6,494 nt of DNA, taken from NCBI GenBank assembly GCA_005888955.1, contig VBCS01000399.1:2673-9166 (forward strand), given 5' to 3'. This DNA comes from Betaproteobacteria bacterium (lineage in GTDB: Bacteria > Pseudomonadota > Gammaproteobacteria > Burkholderiales > Casimicrobiaceae). How positions within the stretch are numbered: the first letter of the stretch is position 1; each line of letters opens with the position of its first letter. The position numbers and the translations under genes were made by a program. Of the stretch, positions 1 to 6,142 are shown piece by piece. A model generated the notes under the pieces. That model saw only the letters and a program-made list of their open reading frames with translations, did not search any database and was not told where the DNA came from.

Positions 1-80
1 AGCCGATCGAAGCGCTCGCCGCGGCGTTCGAGCGCATGGTGAGTAGAGGACCCATGCACGGCCAGCGCATCGTCGTTTGA
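1..80 (+). CDS. 3' end of an upstream gene, possibly a medium-chain dehydrogenase/quinone reductase (partial)
   Basis: An open frame enters from the left edge (codons from base 3) and ends at TGA 78-80. It encodes about 25 residues: PIEALAAAFERM, VSRGPMH and GQRIVV. An amphipathic helix (EALAAAFERM), then a glycine-rich turn, then G-[KQ]-[RK]-I-V-V at the very end is how many zinc-type medium-chain dehydrogenases and NADPH:quinone oxidoreductases finish; their usual ending is 'A.e.m..g...GKIVL'. This is only a short tail, so the family call is tentative. The stop codon overlaps the ATG of the next gene by one base (TGATG), which suggests the two genes are co-transcribed and translationally coupled. 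Confidence 0.4.
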   Translation, partial: PIEALAAAFERMVSRGPMHGQRIVV

Positions 81-1225
81 TGCGATCTCCTGCCGATCCC
101 GTCCGCTTCGAGGGCGTGCCCGTGACCGAACCCGCCGCAGTCTCCGTCGAAGCATTGGGCAGCGTTCATACGAGCAACTTTCCCGGTTTGCTTCGACGGC
201 TCAAGAGCTCGCTGCTCGTCAGCACGCTCGAGCGCGCATCGATGCTCGTCGTCGTGCGCAGCGAGGGCGAGGCACTGAATACGGATTTCATCGCCCTGAA
301 TCGGCCGATGGCTATGGCGGTGGACTCGAAACGCATCGTCGTCGGAGGATGGGATCGCGTCTACGAGTTCCGCAACATGCCGGCGGTTGCGGCGCGCTTC
401 GGATCGCTGGACGCTCACGATGCCGTATATCTCATGCGCAACGTGCATGTCACCGGTGCGATCTTCATGCACGAGATTGCACTCTCTGGCGAGGAGTGTT
501 GGTGCGTCAACACGTCCTTCTCGTGCCTGTGCACGCTCGATCAGGCGCACAGCTTCGTCCCGCGCTGGCGACCGCCGTTCATCACCGGGTACGCGCCCGG
601 GGATCGGTGCCACCTGAACGGCCTCGCGCTGCAGAATGGCCGCCCGCGGTTCGTTACTGCGTTAGGTGACAGCAACATCTTTGAGGGGTGGCGCGCCGAC
701 AAACGCAACGGCGTTTTGGTCGACGTGGAGAGCGGCGAGACGGTCGCGCGCGGATTGTTCATGCCGCACTCTCCGCGCTTGTACCGCGACCGGTTGTGGC
801 TGTGCGAATCGGGTAAAGGCAGTCTCGCGACCGTAGACCTCCAGACCGGCAAGCTCGAGACGGTGATCCGGCTCCCCGGTTTCACCCGTGGGCTGGACTT
901 CGCGGGCCCGTTTGCCTTCGTCGGTCTGTCGCAGGTGCGAGCCGCCTCCAATACATCCGTTGAAATCGAGGTCACGGATAAACATCCGCAGCGCGCCAGC
1001 GGCGTCTGGGTCGTTAACATCGAAACCGCCAAGACTGTCGCCTTCCTGCGCTTTTCCGGAGTAGTGGAAGAGGTCTATGCCGTTAATCTGCTACACGACG
1101 CCGCAAGGCCATACGTCAGCGCCCAGGATGGCGTTGCGCTCGAGACGACGTGGGCGCTGCAGGAGGCGGTGATGAAGGAGCTGGAGATCGATACCCCGCC
1201 TACTGCTCTTATTGCTCCGCAGTAA
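80..1225 (+). CDS. TIGR03032 / DUF4915 family protein, function unknown
   Basis: This 381-residue protein is recognisable as the TIGR03032 (DUF4915) family. Characteristic blocks are SNFPGLLRRLKSSLLVST (about residues 32-49), CWCVNTSFSCLCTLD (140-154), PRWRPPFI then DRCHLNGLA (161-183), PHSPRLYRDRLWLCESGKG (229-247, here split over two signature stretches) and LPGFTRGLDF then FVGLSQVR (265-287). Repeated short strand-turn units suggest a beta-propeller-like fold, but that is inference. No signal peptide or membrane segment is visible, so it is probably cytoplasmic. Members are often seen near sulfotransferase and TPR genes, and this locus fits that. The ATG at 80 overlaps the preceding stop and lacks a clear Shine-Dalgarno. 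An in-frame GTG at 122 with GAGGG seven bases upstream is a plausible alternative that would remove 14 residues and leave the conserved core intact. The biochemical role is not known. Confidence 0.85.
   Translation: MRSPADPVRFEGVPVTEPAAVSVEALGSVHTSNFPGLLRRLKSSLLVSTLERASMLVVVRSEGEALNTDFIALNRPMAMAVDSKRIVVGGWDRVYEFRNMPAVAARFGSLDAHDAVYLMRNVHVTGAIFMHEIALSGEECWCVNTSFSCLCTLDQAHSFVPRWRPPFITGYAPGDRCHLNGLALQNGRPRFVTALGDSNIFEGWRADKRNGVLVDVESGETVARGLFMPHSPRLYRDRLWLCESGKGSLATVDLQTGKLETVIRLPGFTRGLDFAGPFAFVGLSQVRAASNTSVEIEVTDKHPQRASGVWVVNIETAKTVAFLRFSGVVEEVYAVNLLHDAARPYVSAQDGVALETTWALQEAVMKELEIDTPPTALIAPQ
110..124 (+). promoter_or_regulatory. Candidate internal ribosome binding site and GTG start of the TIGR03032 gene
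   Basis: GAGGG at 110-114 lies seven bases before an in-frame GTG at 122-124. The spacing and sequence are better than anything in front of the ATG at 80. The first conserved family block begins only after this point (HTSNFPGLL), so a shorter protein starting here would lose nothing recognised. The two starts cannot be separated from sequence alone. Confidence 0.3.
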
Positions 1226-1228
1226 GCT

Positions 1229-1300
1229 TCAGTGCCCGAATAGTTCCTCGTACGTCACCCAGAGCGCGTCGACTGCGCCCTGTTCGTAAAGCCGATCTCA
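1229..1300 (-). pseudogene. Remnant of a second sulfotransferase gene
   Basis: Read on the minus strand, the gap between the convergent genes encodes RLYEQ-GAVDALWVTYEELFG-H-stop. This aligns with RLCHQ-GAVEALWVTYEELFG-D of the intact sulfotransferase in this window (its residues 198-217): 17 of 20 residues are identical. Bases 1235-1294 match 3261-3320 at 49 of 60 positions without gaps. Of the 11 differences, seven are synonymous, so the copy diverged while still under protein-level selection and was truncated later. The fragment lies in the frame of the upstream TPR gene, directly after its TGA (1300-1298), and ends at its own TGA (1231-1229). Without gaps, that TPR stop codon aligns with the TGG of Trp196 in the sulfotransferase, so the old gene may reach into the TPR stop. 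The fragment is too short to be a working enzyme. Confidence 0.85.
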
Positions 1301-2980
1301 GAGCCACGTCGCGAGCGCCGCCGTAACCCGCGCGAGTGGCGCGGTCCAGTCGCCGAAGCGTTCCTGCCGGAAAATGCGCATCGTCGGATACCAGGGAGAA
1401 CGATCCGCGGCCAGGCGCCAGCGCCAGCAGGTATTAAAGCGGTCGATCAGCCACACCGGCTTGCCAAGAGCGCCCGCGACATGCGCGACCGAGGTGTCGG
1501 TCGAGATGACGAGATCGAGCCCCGCCATGATCGCGGCGGTGTCGCCGAAATCGTGGATCTGGACGCTGAAGTCCGCCACTGCCCGGGCAAGATCCCCGAG
1601 CGACGAGAGATCGTCCGCAGCACCGAGCTGGAGGCTGACGAAGTTGACGCCTCGCGTCTCCAGCAGCGGCGCCAGATGCGGCAGCGGAATCGTCTTCTGT
1701 CGGGTCAGGTACGCCGTGTCGCGCCGCGCGTACGCGGCCCACGCGAGCCCTACCCGTGGGCGGTCGATCGCGGCGAGGCGAGCCTTCCAGAGCACGGCAC
1801 GCTCGGGCAACACCGAGACATACGGCAGCGTGCCCGGCAATGCGTCGGTATCGATGCCGAGCAGGAACGGAAGCGAAAGCACCGATGCCACCGCCGACGG
1901 CCGCGTTGGGAGCGCGGCGACCGCCGCGGGATCGGTCAGCACGCGATCGATCCCCGCGACCGTGGCGAGTAATGGAGTGAGACTCCGCCACGGGCCATCA
2001 GCGAGGAGCAACAGCTCGCGGACGCGTTGGCGCGCTTCCGATGCGAAGCGCGCGAACTGGATAACGTCGCCAAGCCCCTGCTCGCAAATCACGAGCAGCG
2101 CTCCGTCTAGGGGCTCGCCCGACCATCTCGGCACGTCGTCGAAACGGCGCGATGATCCGAACACACCGTCGGGTCGCTCTTCGAAGGCCCGCCAGCCGCG
2201 TCGGTAGTCGCCACGCCCGAGCAGCGCCGCCGCCACCCCGAACTTGGCCTGACGATCGTTGCGATCGAGGGTCAGCGCGCTCCGCGAGGCAGCCTCCGCA
2301 GCCTCGAAATCTCCGCCCCAGAATCGCAGCGTGCCCAGCACCCGCCAGAAGCCCGCGAGTTGCGGCTTCGTCGGCGCGAGTGCCTCCAGCGTCTGGCGCG
2401 CGCCGTCGAGATCTCCGTCGAGCGCGTCGGCGACCGCGACGGCAACGTGCGCGCCGAGATGCGTGGGGCTCATCGACAGCGCGACCTTCGCCGCCGCGCG
2501 CGCACGCACGGTGTCGTCGTCGCCGTTCAACACCTCGGCCAGATTGGCCGCGGCGTCCGCGTACCGCGGGTCAAGCGCAAGCGCGCGCTCGAAGGCGGCG
2601 ATGGCTTCCGAACGACGATCGGTGCGTTCGTACGCGATGCCCAGGTTGTTGTGCGCCGTCGCATAGCGCGGGTTGAGCGTGATCGCGCGGTCGAGGTGCT
2701 CGATCGCATCCTCGGGCCGATCGGCCTGGATGAGCGCGTAAGCGAAATTGTTGTGCGCGTGCGCCTTCTGGGGCGCGAGCGCGACGAGCTTCCGAAAGCG
2801 AGAGACCGCGAGCGGAAGGTCGCCGTTTTGCAGCGCGACCACGGCGGCATTGTTGAGCGCACCGAGATCGTCCGGAAACGCCGCAAGATACGCCGCGTAT
2901 CCCGCCTCGGCGTCTCCCAGCCGGCCCGCCTTTTGCAGCTCAAAAGCGCGGGCGAGCTGCTGTCGTAACGTATTAGCCAT
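1298..2980 (-). CDS. TPR-repeat protein with C-terminal glycosyltransferase-like domain
   Basis: The 560-residue protein has two halves. Residues about 4-265 are tetratricopeptide repeats; the clearest are 74-105 (AHNNFAYALIQADRPEDAIE...) and 108-139 (TAHNNLGIAYERTDRRSEAI...), followed by more diverged units. Residues about 285-560 form the GT-B-type domain common to bacterial TPR proteins related to O-GlcNAc transferase and GT9: PRWSGEPLDG (284-293), EQGLGDVIQFARF (300-312), VGLAWA (410-415), FVSLQLG (447-453), DFGDTAAIMAGLDLVISTDT (477-496) with SVAHVAGALGKPVW (497-510), and CWRW then SPWYPTMRIFRQ (518-539). It probably transfers a sugar to a protein or glycan, the TPRs holding the acceptor. 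The donor and acceptor are unknown. The ATG at 2980 is the first start after an in-frame TAG 24 bases upstream; there is no strong Shine-Dalgarno. It lies 67 bases after the sulfotransferase gene, likely the last gene of the minus-strand unit. Confidence 0.85.
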   Translation of the reverse strand: MANTLRQQLARAFELQKAGRLGDAEAGYAAYLAAFPDDLGALNNAAVVALQNGDLPLAVSRFRKLVALAPQKAHAHNNFAYALIQADRPEDAIEHLDRAITLNPRYATAHNNLGIAYERTDRRSEAIAAFERALALDPRYADAAANLAEVLNGDDDTVRARAAAKVALSMSPTHLGAHVAVAVADALDGDLDGARQTLEALAPTKPQLAGFWRVLGTLRFWGGDFEAAEAASRSALTLDRNDRQAKFGVAAALLGRGDYRRGWRAFEERPDGVFGSSRRFDDVPRWSGEPLDGALLVICEQGLGDVIQFARFASEARQRVRELLLLADGPWRSLTPLLATVAGIDRVLTDPAAVAALPTRPSAVASVLSLPFLLGIDTDALPGTLPYVSVLPERAVLWKARLAAIDRPRVGLAWAAYARRDTAYLTRQKTIPLPHLAPLLETRGVNFVSLQLGAADDLSSLGDLARAVADFSVQIHDFGDTAAIMAGLDLVISTDTSVAHVAGALGKPVWLIDRFNTCWRWRLAADRSPWYPTMRIFRQERFGDWTAPLARVTAALATWL

Positions 2981-3016
2981 GGATGCAAACGCCGGGCCTG
3001 TCTACCCTGACCTGAC

Positions 3017-3048
3017 GCGTGACGATGAAGTGCGACAGGCGTGACGAT
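3017..3048. repeat. Pair of 10-bp direct repeats with 22-bp period
   Basis: GCGTGACGAT occurs at 3017-3026 and again at 3039-3048, in the short gap between the sulfotransferase and TPR genes. The second copy touches the sulfotransferase stop codon. The 22-bp offset is two helical turns, which would suit a dimeric regulator, but two copies of a 10-mer may also be chance or a small duplication. No promoter elements are evident nearby. Confidence 0.35.
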
Positions 3049-3911
3049 CAAATTCCATACTTGCCGAAGTCAACGTCGGCATAGTACGAGAACCGCTCGC
3101 GCAACCTGCGTTGTTGTTCCGCGGTAAGCGTCAACGCTCCCTGGCCGACGCGGCCATCCCGGAAAGTCCGGTATTTGCGCGAGAGAATGCCCGGATCGAT
3201 CGCTGCTGTGTAGCGCAATCCCAGGAAGTCCAGCACCCTCCGCACGGTCTTTTCCTTGTCCCCGAATAGCTCCTCGTAGGTAACCCACAACGCTTCGACG
3301 GCGCCCTGGTGGCACAGCCGATACCACGACACGTAAAAGTTAACGAACCAGGGCACGGCCAGATCGATGATCATGTCGAGCAATCGCTCATCGCTTAGCT
3401 CTTTCGTCGATTGATCTTGCCAGACGAAGGAGTATCCGCTGCGCCCCGTGCCGAGGGATCGCCGCTGGCGCTTTTCCTTGAGATCGTGCTGGAGGCTCAC
3501 TACGATGTCCTCGATCCGCCGGACGAGAATGACCGGCTTGATGCCGAAGGTCCGCATGAGCGCCGCGTTGTGAAACGTCCCCTTCATGTGCAACTGCGAT
3601 ACGCAGCCATAACGGTTCATCAGGCATAGCGCCGGCAGATACAGATCGTGCTCGTTGGTGGAATACGCCGCGCAAAGTCGAAACCCGCGCAATCCCGTGA
3701 TCCGGATGAGGGTGTTGACCAGGAAGGTCGAGCCTGCCTTGGGCGTGGCGGCAACCACAACCAGCGGCTTGCTCGCGCGCTCCTTCGCAAAGTCCATCTC
3801 GCCCTGCGGTACGAGCCCGCTGCCCGCCGCGGCATTCACGACAGCGTACAGCAGCTGTTGCACATCGACTTCGATCGGCGGCTGCGTGCTCCGGGGCGCC
3901 TTCTCTTTCAT
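3048..3911 (-). CDS. PAPS-dependent sulfotransferase
   Basis: This 287-residue enzyme should transfer a sulfuryl group from PAPS to a hydroxyl, here probably on a glycan or lipid-linked sugar. The 5'-phosphosulfate-binding loop is TPKAGSTFL (residues 56-64) after a hydrophobic strand (PLVVVAA). The 3'-phosphate-binding segment is PVILVRRIEDIVVSLQHD (126-143), with the expected Arg (131/132) and Ser (139). VTYEELFGD (210-218) and the C-terminal FRDGRVGQG (250-258), counterpart of the R-x-G-x-x-G PAPS motif, complete the fold. His108 in QLHMKG is a candidate catalytic base. The length is normal for the family. The ATG at 3911-3909 overlaps the preceding stop as ATGA, with GAAAGAAG just upstream, so translation is coupled to the glycosyltransferase before it. 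The frame stays open for 88 more codons upstream, but that part lies over the glycosyltransferase and is arginine-rich, as an out-of-frame shadow would be. No signal peptide is seen; it is probably cytoplasmic. Confidence 0.9.
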   Translation of the reverse strand: MKEKAPRSTQPPIEVDVQQLLYAVVNAAAGSGLVPQGEMDFAKERASKPLVVVAATPKAGSTFLVNTLIRITGLRGFRLCAAYSTNEHDLYLPALCLMNRYGCVSQLHMKGTFHNAALMRTFGIKPVILVRRIEDIVVSLQHDLKEKRQRRSLGTGRSGYSFVWQDQSTKELSDERLLDMIIDLAVPWFVNFYVSWYRLCHQGAVEALWVTYEELFGDKEKTVRRVLDFLGLRYTAAIDPGILSRKYRTFRDGRVGQGALTLTAEQQRRLRERFSYYADVDFGKYGI

Positions 3912-4873
3912 GCTTCTTTCGCGCTCCCGAGGTAGGTGGACCAGAATGCGAGCAAGTCGTGCTCGAACCGGGCGCGGGTATAGTTGCGCGCCGTCGCGTG
4001 CCCTGCGCGGCGCTTCGCCTCTAGTGCAGCCGCGGCGGCCGGATCGTCCAAAGAGGCGAGGGTTCGCTCCAATGCATCTGCCAGAGCCCAGGCGTCCTCG
4101 TCTGGGACCCAGATGCCGTTGTCTGCCGTAGCGTAATCGAGCCCGCCTCCACCCGCGAACCCCACCACCAGACACCCGGCCGCCATGGCTTCGAGCGGCG
4201 GCAGACCCAGGCCTTCGTACATGCTTGTCGAGACATAGACATGGGCATCGCGCAGGCGCGCTGCGACCTGATCTTTCGACAAGCCGTCGATCTCGAGCCA
4301 GGATAGGTCCTCCCCGTGGACATGCCCGGCCGCCGCGAGCAAGCCTTGCACTAGACGGATATTGTGCGGACCTTTGCGCGGCATGCAGGCCACGATGATA
4401 GGCGGCGTGAACGGCTTGAGATCCTCGCTGAAGAAGACATCGTCCACCGCCGGCCGCACCACGCTCGCGTCAACGCCGAACCACCGCCTCAGCGCCTGCT
4501 GGATGGGGCTCGACACGCACATATAGGCGGAAACCCCGAAGTTGCGCCAGGTTTCGCCGGGCGTAAGGCCATGGAACACGTAGAAATGGTTTTGGCAGAG
4601 GAGCACCTTCCGGCACGTCACCTCGCGACACTTCCTGATCGCGGCCGCGTGATCCTCCGGGACCACAAGAACGTCGGTACGCGAAACCCCGAGGTGAGAA
4701 GCATCGATCACCGGAACATCGCGCCGGGCAAACGCATATCGGAAACCCGGCGTTGCGTGCACGATGAAGGCGTCCAACCCGTGCTCGCGAAGCGCCGCGA
4801 CGTGATCGTACAAGACGCCTATCCCGCCGCGCGGCTGCGCGATGTCGTGGCTGATATAGAGGATCCGGCTCAT
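3908..4873 (-). CDS. Glycosyltransferase, GT4-like (GT-B fold)
   Basis: This 321-residue protein is a retaining-type, nucleotide-sugar glycosyltransferase of the GT4 group. An N-terminal Rossmann-like half opens with RILYISHD and the glycine turn PRGGIGV (residues 14-20). The C-terminal donor-binding half has VVRPAVDDVFF (138-148), MPRKGPHN (164-171, basic residues likely to contact the nucleotide phosphates), VYVSTSMYEGLGLPPLEAMA (212-231) with the E-x7-E pair E220/E228, and GGGGLDYAT (241-249). It is somewhat shorter than a typical GT4 enzyme, mostly in the N-terminal half, but both halves look whole. The gene runs into the sulfotransferase with a four-base ATGA overlap, so the two enzymes probably act on the same product. 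The ATG at 4873 has only a weak purine stretch upstream. Sugar and acceptor cannot be read from the sequence. Confidence 0.85.
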   Translation of the reverse strand: MSRILYISHDIAQPRGGIGVLYDHVAALREHGLDAFIVHATPGFRYAFARRDVPVIDASHLGVSRTDVLVVPEDHAAAIRKCREVTCRKVLLCQNHFYVFHGLTPGETWRNFGVSAYMCVSSPIQQALRRWFGVDASVVRPAVDDVFFSEDLKPFTPPIIVACMPRKGPHNIRLVQGLLAAAGHVHGEDLSWLEIDGLSKDQVAARLRDAHVYVSTSMYEGLGLPPLEAMAAGCLVVGFAGGGGLDYATADNGIWVPDEDAWALADALERTLASLDDPAAAAALEAKRRAGHATARNYTRARFEHDLLAFWSTYLGSAKEA

Positions 4874-4877
4874 CGCC

Positions 4878-4967
4878 GCTTTTTCGACGCATCAAGGTTA
4901 CATATTGTCCACCTCGCCGAACAGCGAGCTCGAGAAGATAGATATCGGTGAGTAGGCCCGCGCCGCA
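4878..4967 (-). pseudogene. Probable remnant of a VapC-like PIN-domain toxin (C-terminal end)
   Basis: The gap between the two glycosyltransferase genes is one open minus-strand frame. Its codons give GAGLL then TDIYLLELAVRRGGQYVT and LMRRKSG. Many VapC toxins end with a very similar stretch of the type 'vTDAYLLALAv.hGGrLaTfDRR', where the Asp of TDA belongs to the acidic metal site. Here that Asp is kept (codon 4946-4944), while the Asp before the final Arg pair is replaced by Met. Nothing of the N-terminal two thirds of a PIN domain is present, there is no antitoxin gene, and the frame begins directly after the stop of the preceding glycosyltransferase, so it is read as debris and not as a gene. 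The similarity is judged from memory of the family. Confidence 0.5.
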
Positions 4968-6110
4968 TCAGGAGAACAACGCTTCCACCAATCTGTCCGT
5001 CACGCGCCCCCAGGTTAAGTTCTGCGCGACGTAAGCCGCTCCCGCGGCGCCCATGCGGGTCGCGCCGCCGCGCTCGCGCAACGCCTGCCGCATTAGCTCG
5101 ACGAGATGATCGAGGTCTGGCTCTAGATAGTCGCCGACTTCGGCCGCCTCAGGGGACATCCGTGCCGGCCTGCTGCGGATGCGTCGCGCAAAGGATTCCT
5201 GCGTGAATTCGTCGGTCGGACCGCCCCCGGTGCAGATCACCGGAACGCCGCAAGCCGCTGCCTCCAGCACCGGCAGGTTGAATCCTTCGGCGCGGTATGG
5301 AGACACGTAGCTATCCGCCGCGCGAAGCAGGTCGGCCATCATCCGAGCTGAATACGTGTCGCCGTTGTAGATGAGCCTCGCCGCCACCGTCTCTCGCGCC
5401 CGCGCTGAAAGATCGTCGAGCACCGACCGCACCATCTCGCGCGAGGGATAGAGCGCGTCGGCGCCCTTGAGAAAGAGCCTGGCTTCAGGCTCGGTTTCAG
5501 CGATCCGGGCGAAGGCCGCAAGCAACACGTCCGGGCCCTTGTTCCAGGTCATCGCGCCCACAGACAGATAAACGAACGCGTCGCGCAGACCGAGCGCCTC
5601 CCGCGCGGCGTTACGCGCCGCCGCGTCGGGGCGAACGACGGCTGGGTCGATCCCGTGCGGGACGACGTGAATGCGCTCGCGCGGCAGTCCGAAGCGCTCG
5701 TAGGCGAGCGCGCTCCACCGCGAAGGCGTGACCATGCTGACGGTGTCCGGCACCTCCGCCGCGGAGCGCAGGCCGCTGCGGTTCTCTTCGGCCAGAACCC
5801 GATACTCGGCCGTGCCGAACGCGAACCTCCTACCGGAGCGGGGCGCGCTGAAATCGGGGCGCTCGGGCCGCATCGTAAGCGTCGCCTGCGGGAGGAAATC
5901 CGGTTCCGGAGCACGCAGCCCGGCGAGCGAGGCTTCCTGCTCCGCGGTGAAAACGCCGCGGGTTCTGCGCCATCGGTCGAAGTAATACGGCAGGTCGACA
6001 AAGCGCAGCTCGACCTCGTGGTCCTGCAACAGACACAGGCAGTGCGACTGCGCGACCAGCGCGTAGGAGTGAGGGATTAAGCGCCACCCTTCGACGAGCA
6101 GCCGCCGCAC
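4968..6110 (-). CDS. Glycosyltransferase family 4 (GT4) protein
   Basis: A 380-residue GT4 enzyme expected to transfer a sugar from a nucleotide donor in the cytoplasm. It starts with VEGWRLIPHSYALVAQ (residues 6-21), an opening seen in a subgroup of GT4 proteins. The hinge contains VTPSRWSA (127-134) and VVPHGID (149-155). The donor half contains LSVGAMTWNKGPDVLLAAF (182-200), LFLKG (212-216, donor-phosphate lysine), a segment YVSPYRAEGFNLPVLEAAAC (268-287) with the E-x7-E pair E275/E283, and ICTGGGPTDEFT (292-303). Both halves are complete and the length is normal. The start is GTG at 6110: an in-frame TAG lies 12 bases upstream (6122-6120) and AAGG sits just before the start, so no longer form is possible. 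It follows the peptidylprolyl isomerase gene by 32 bases, close enough for one transcript. Confidence 0.88.
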   Translation of the reverse strand: MRRLLVEGWRLIPHSYALVAQSHCLCLLQDHEVELRFVDLPYYFDRWRRTRGVFTAEQEASLAGLRAPEPDFLPQATLTMRPERPDFSAPRSGRRFAFGTAEYRVLAEENRSGLRSAAEVPDTVSMVTPSRWSALAYERFGLPRERIHVVPHGIDPAVVRPDAAARNAAREALGLRDAFVYLSVGAMTWNKGPDVLLAAFARIAETEPEARLFLKGADALYPSREMVRSVLDDLSARARETVAARLIYNGDTYSARMMADLLRAADSYVSPYRAEGFNLPVLEAAACGVPVICTGGGPTDEFTQESFARRIRSRPARMSPEAAEVGDYLEPDLDHLVELMRQALRERGGATRMGAAGAAYVAQNLTWGRVTDRLVEALFS

Positions 6111-6142
6111 GCCCTTAGCCTAACCGTTCTTGAATTCTGACC

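Noticed and set aside
541..1032. Minus-strand open frame opposite the TIGR03032 gene
   Set aside because: It has low-complexity Ser/Arg/Pro composition and no motif, and it lies over conserved TIGR03032 blocks.
1226..1297. Bidirectional rho-independent terminator between the convergent genes
   Set aside because: No stable stem followed by a T run is visible on either strand; the best pairing is a four-base GCGC arm, and the stretch is explained by the sulfotransferase remnant.
1374..2207. Long plus-strand open frame of 277 codons opposite the TPR gene
   Set aside because: It is rich in Arg, Ser and Ala with no motif, as expected for the complement of a GC-rich gene; the minus-strand frame there has clear glycosyltransferase motifs.
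3912..4175. A longer sulfotransferase starting 88 codons upstream at 4175
   Set aside because: The extra part lies wholly inside the glycosyltransferase gene in another frame, is arginine- and glycine-rich with no domain signal, and the ATG at 3911 has a purine-rich leader and the typical ATGA coupling.
4364..4951. Plus-strand open frame of 195 codons opposite the second glycosyltransferase
   Set aside because: It is arginine- and histidine-rich with no recognisable domain and is fully explained as the antisense shadow of the gene with the E-x7-E motif.
4874..4967. A sigma-70 promoter in front of the second glycosyltransferase
   Set aside because: The interval is locally AT-richer (for example ACAATATG on the minus strand), but no -35 box at suitable spacing stands out, and the stretch is better explained by a coding remnant.
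6111..6142. Promoter or gene remnant between the isomerase and GT4 genes
   Set aside because: The 32 bases carry a stop in the GT4 frame, no convincing promoter hexamers and no recognisable coding fragment; it is an ordinary short intergenic spacer.
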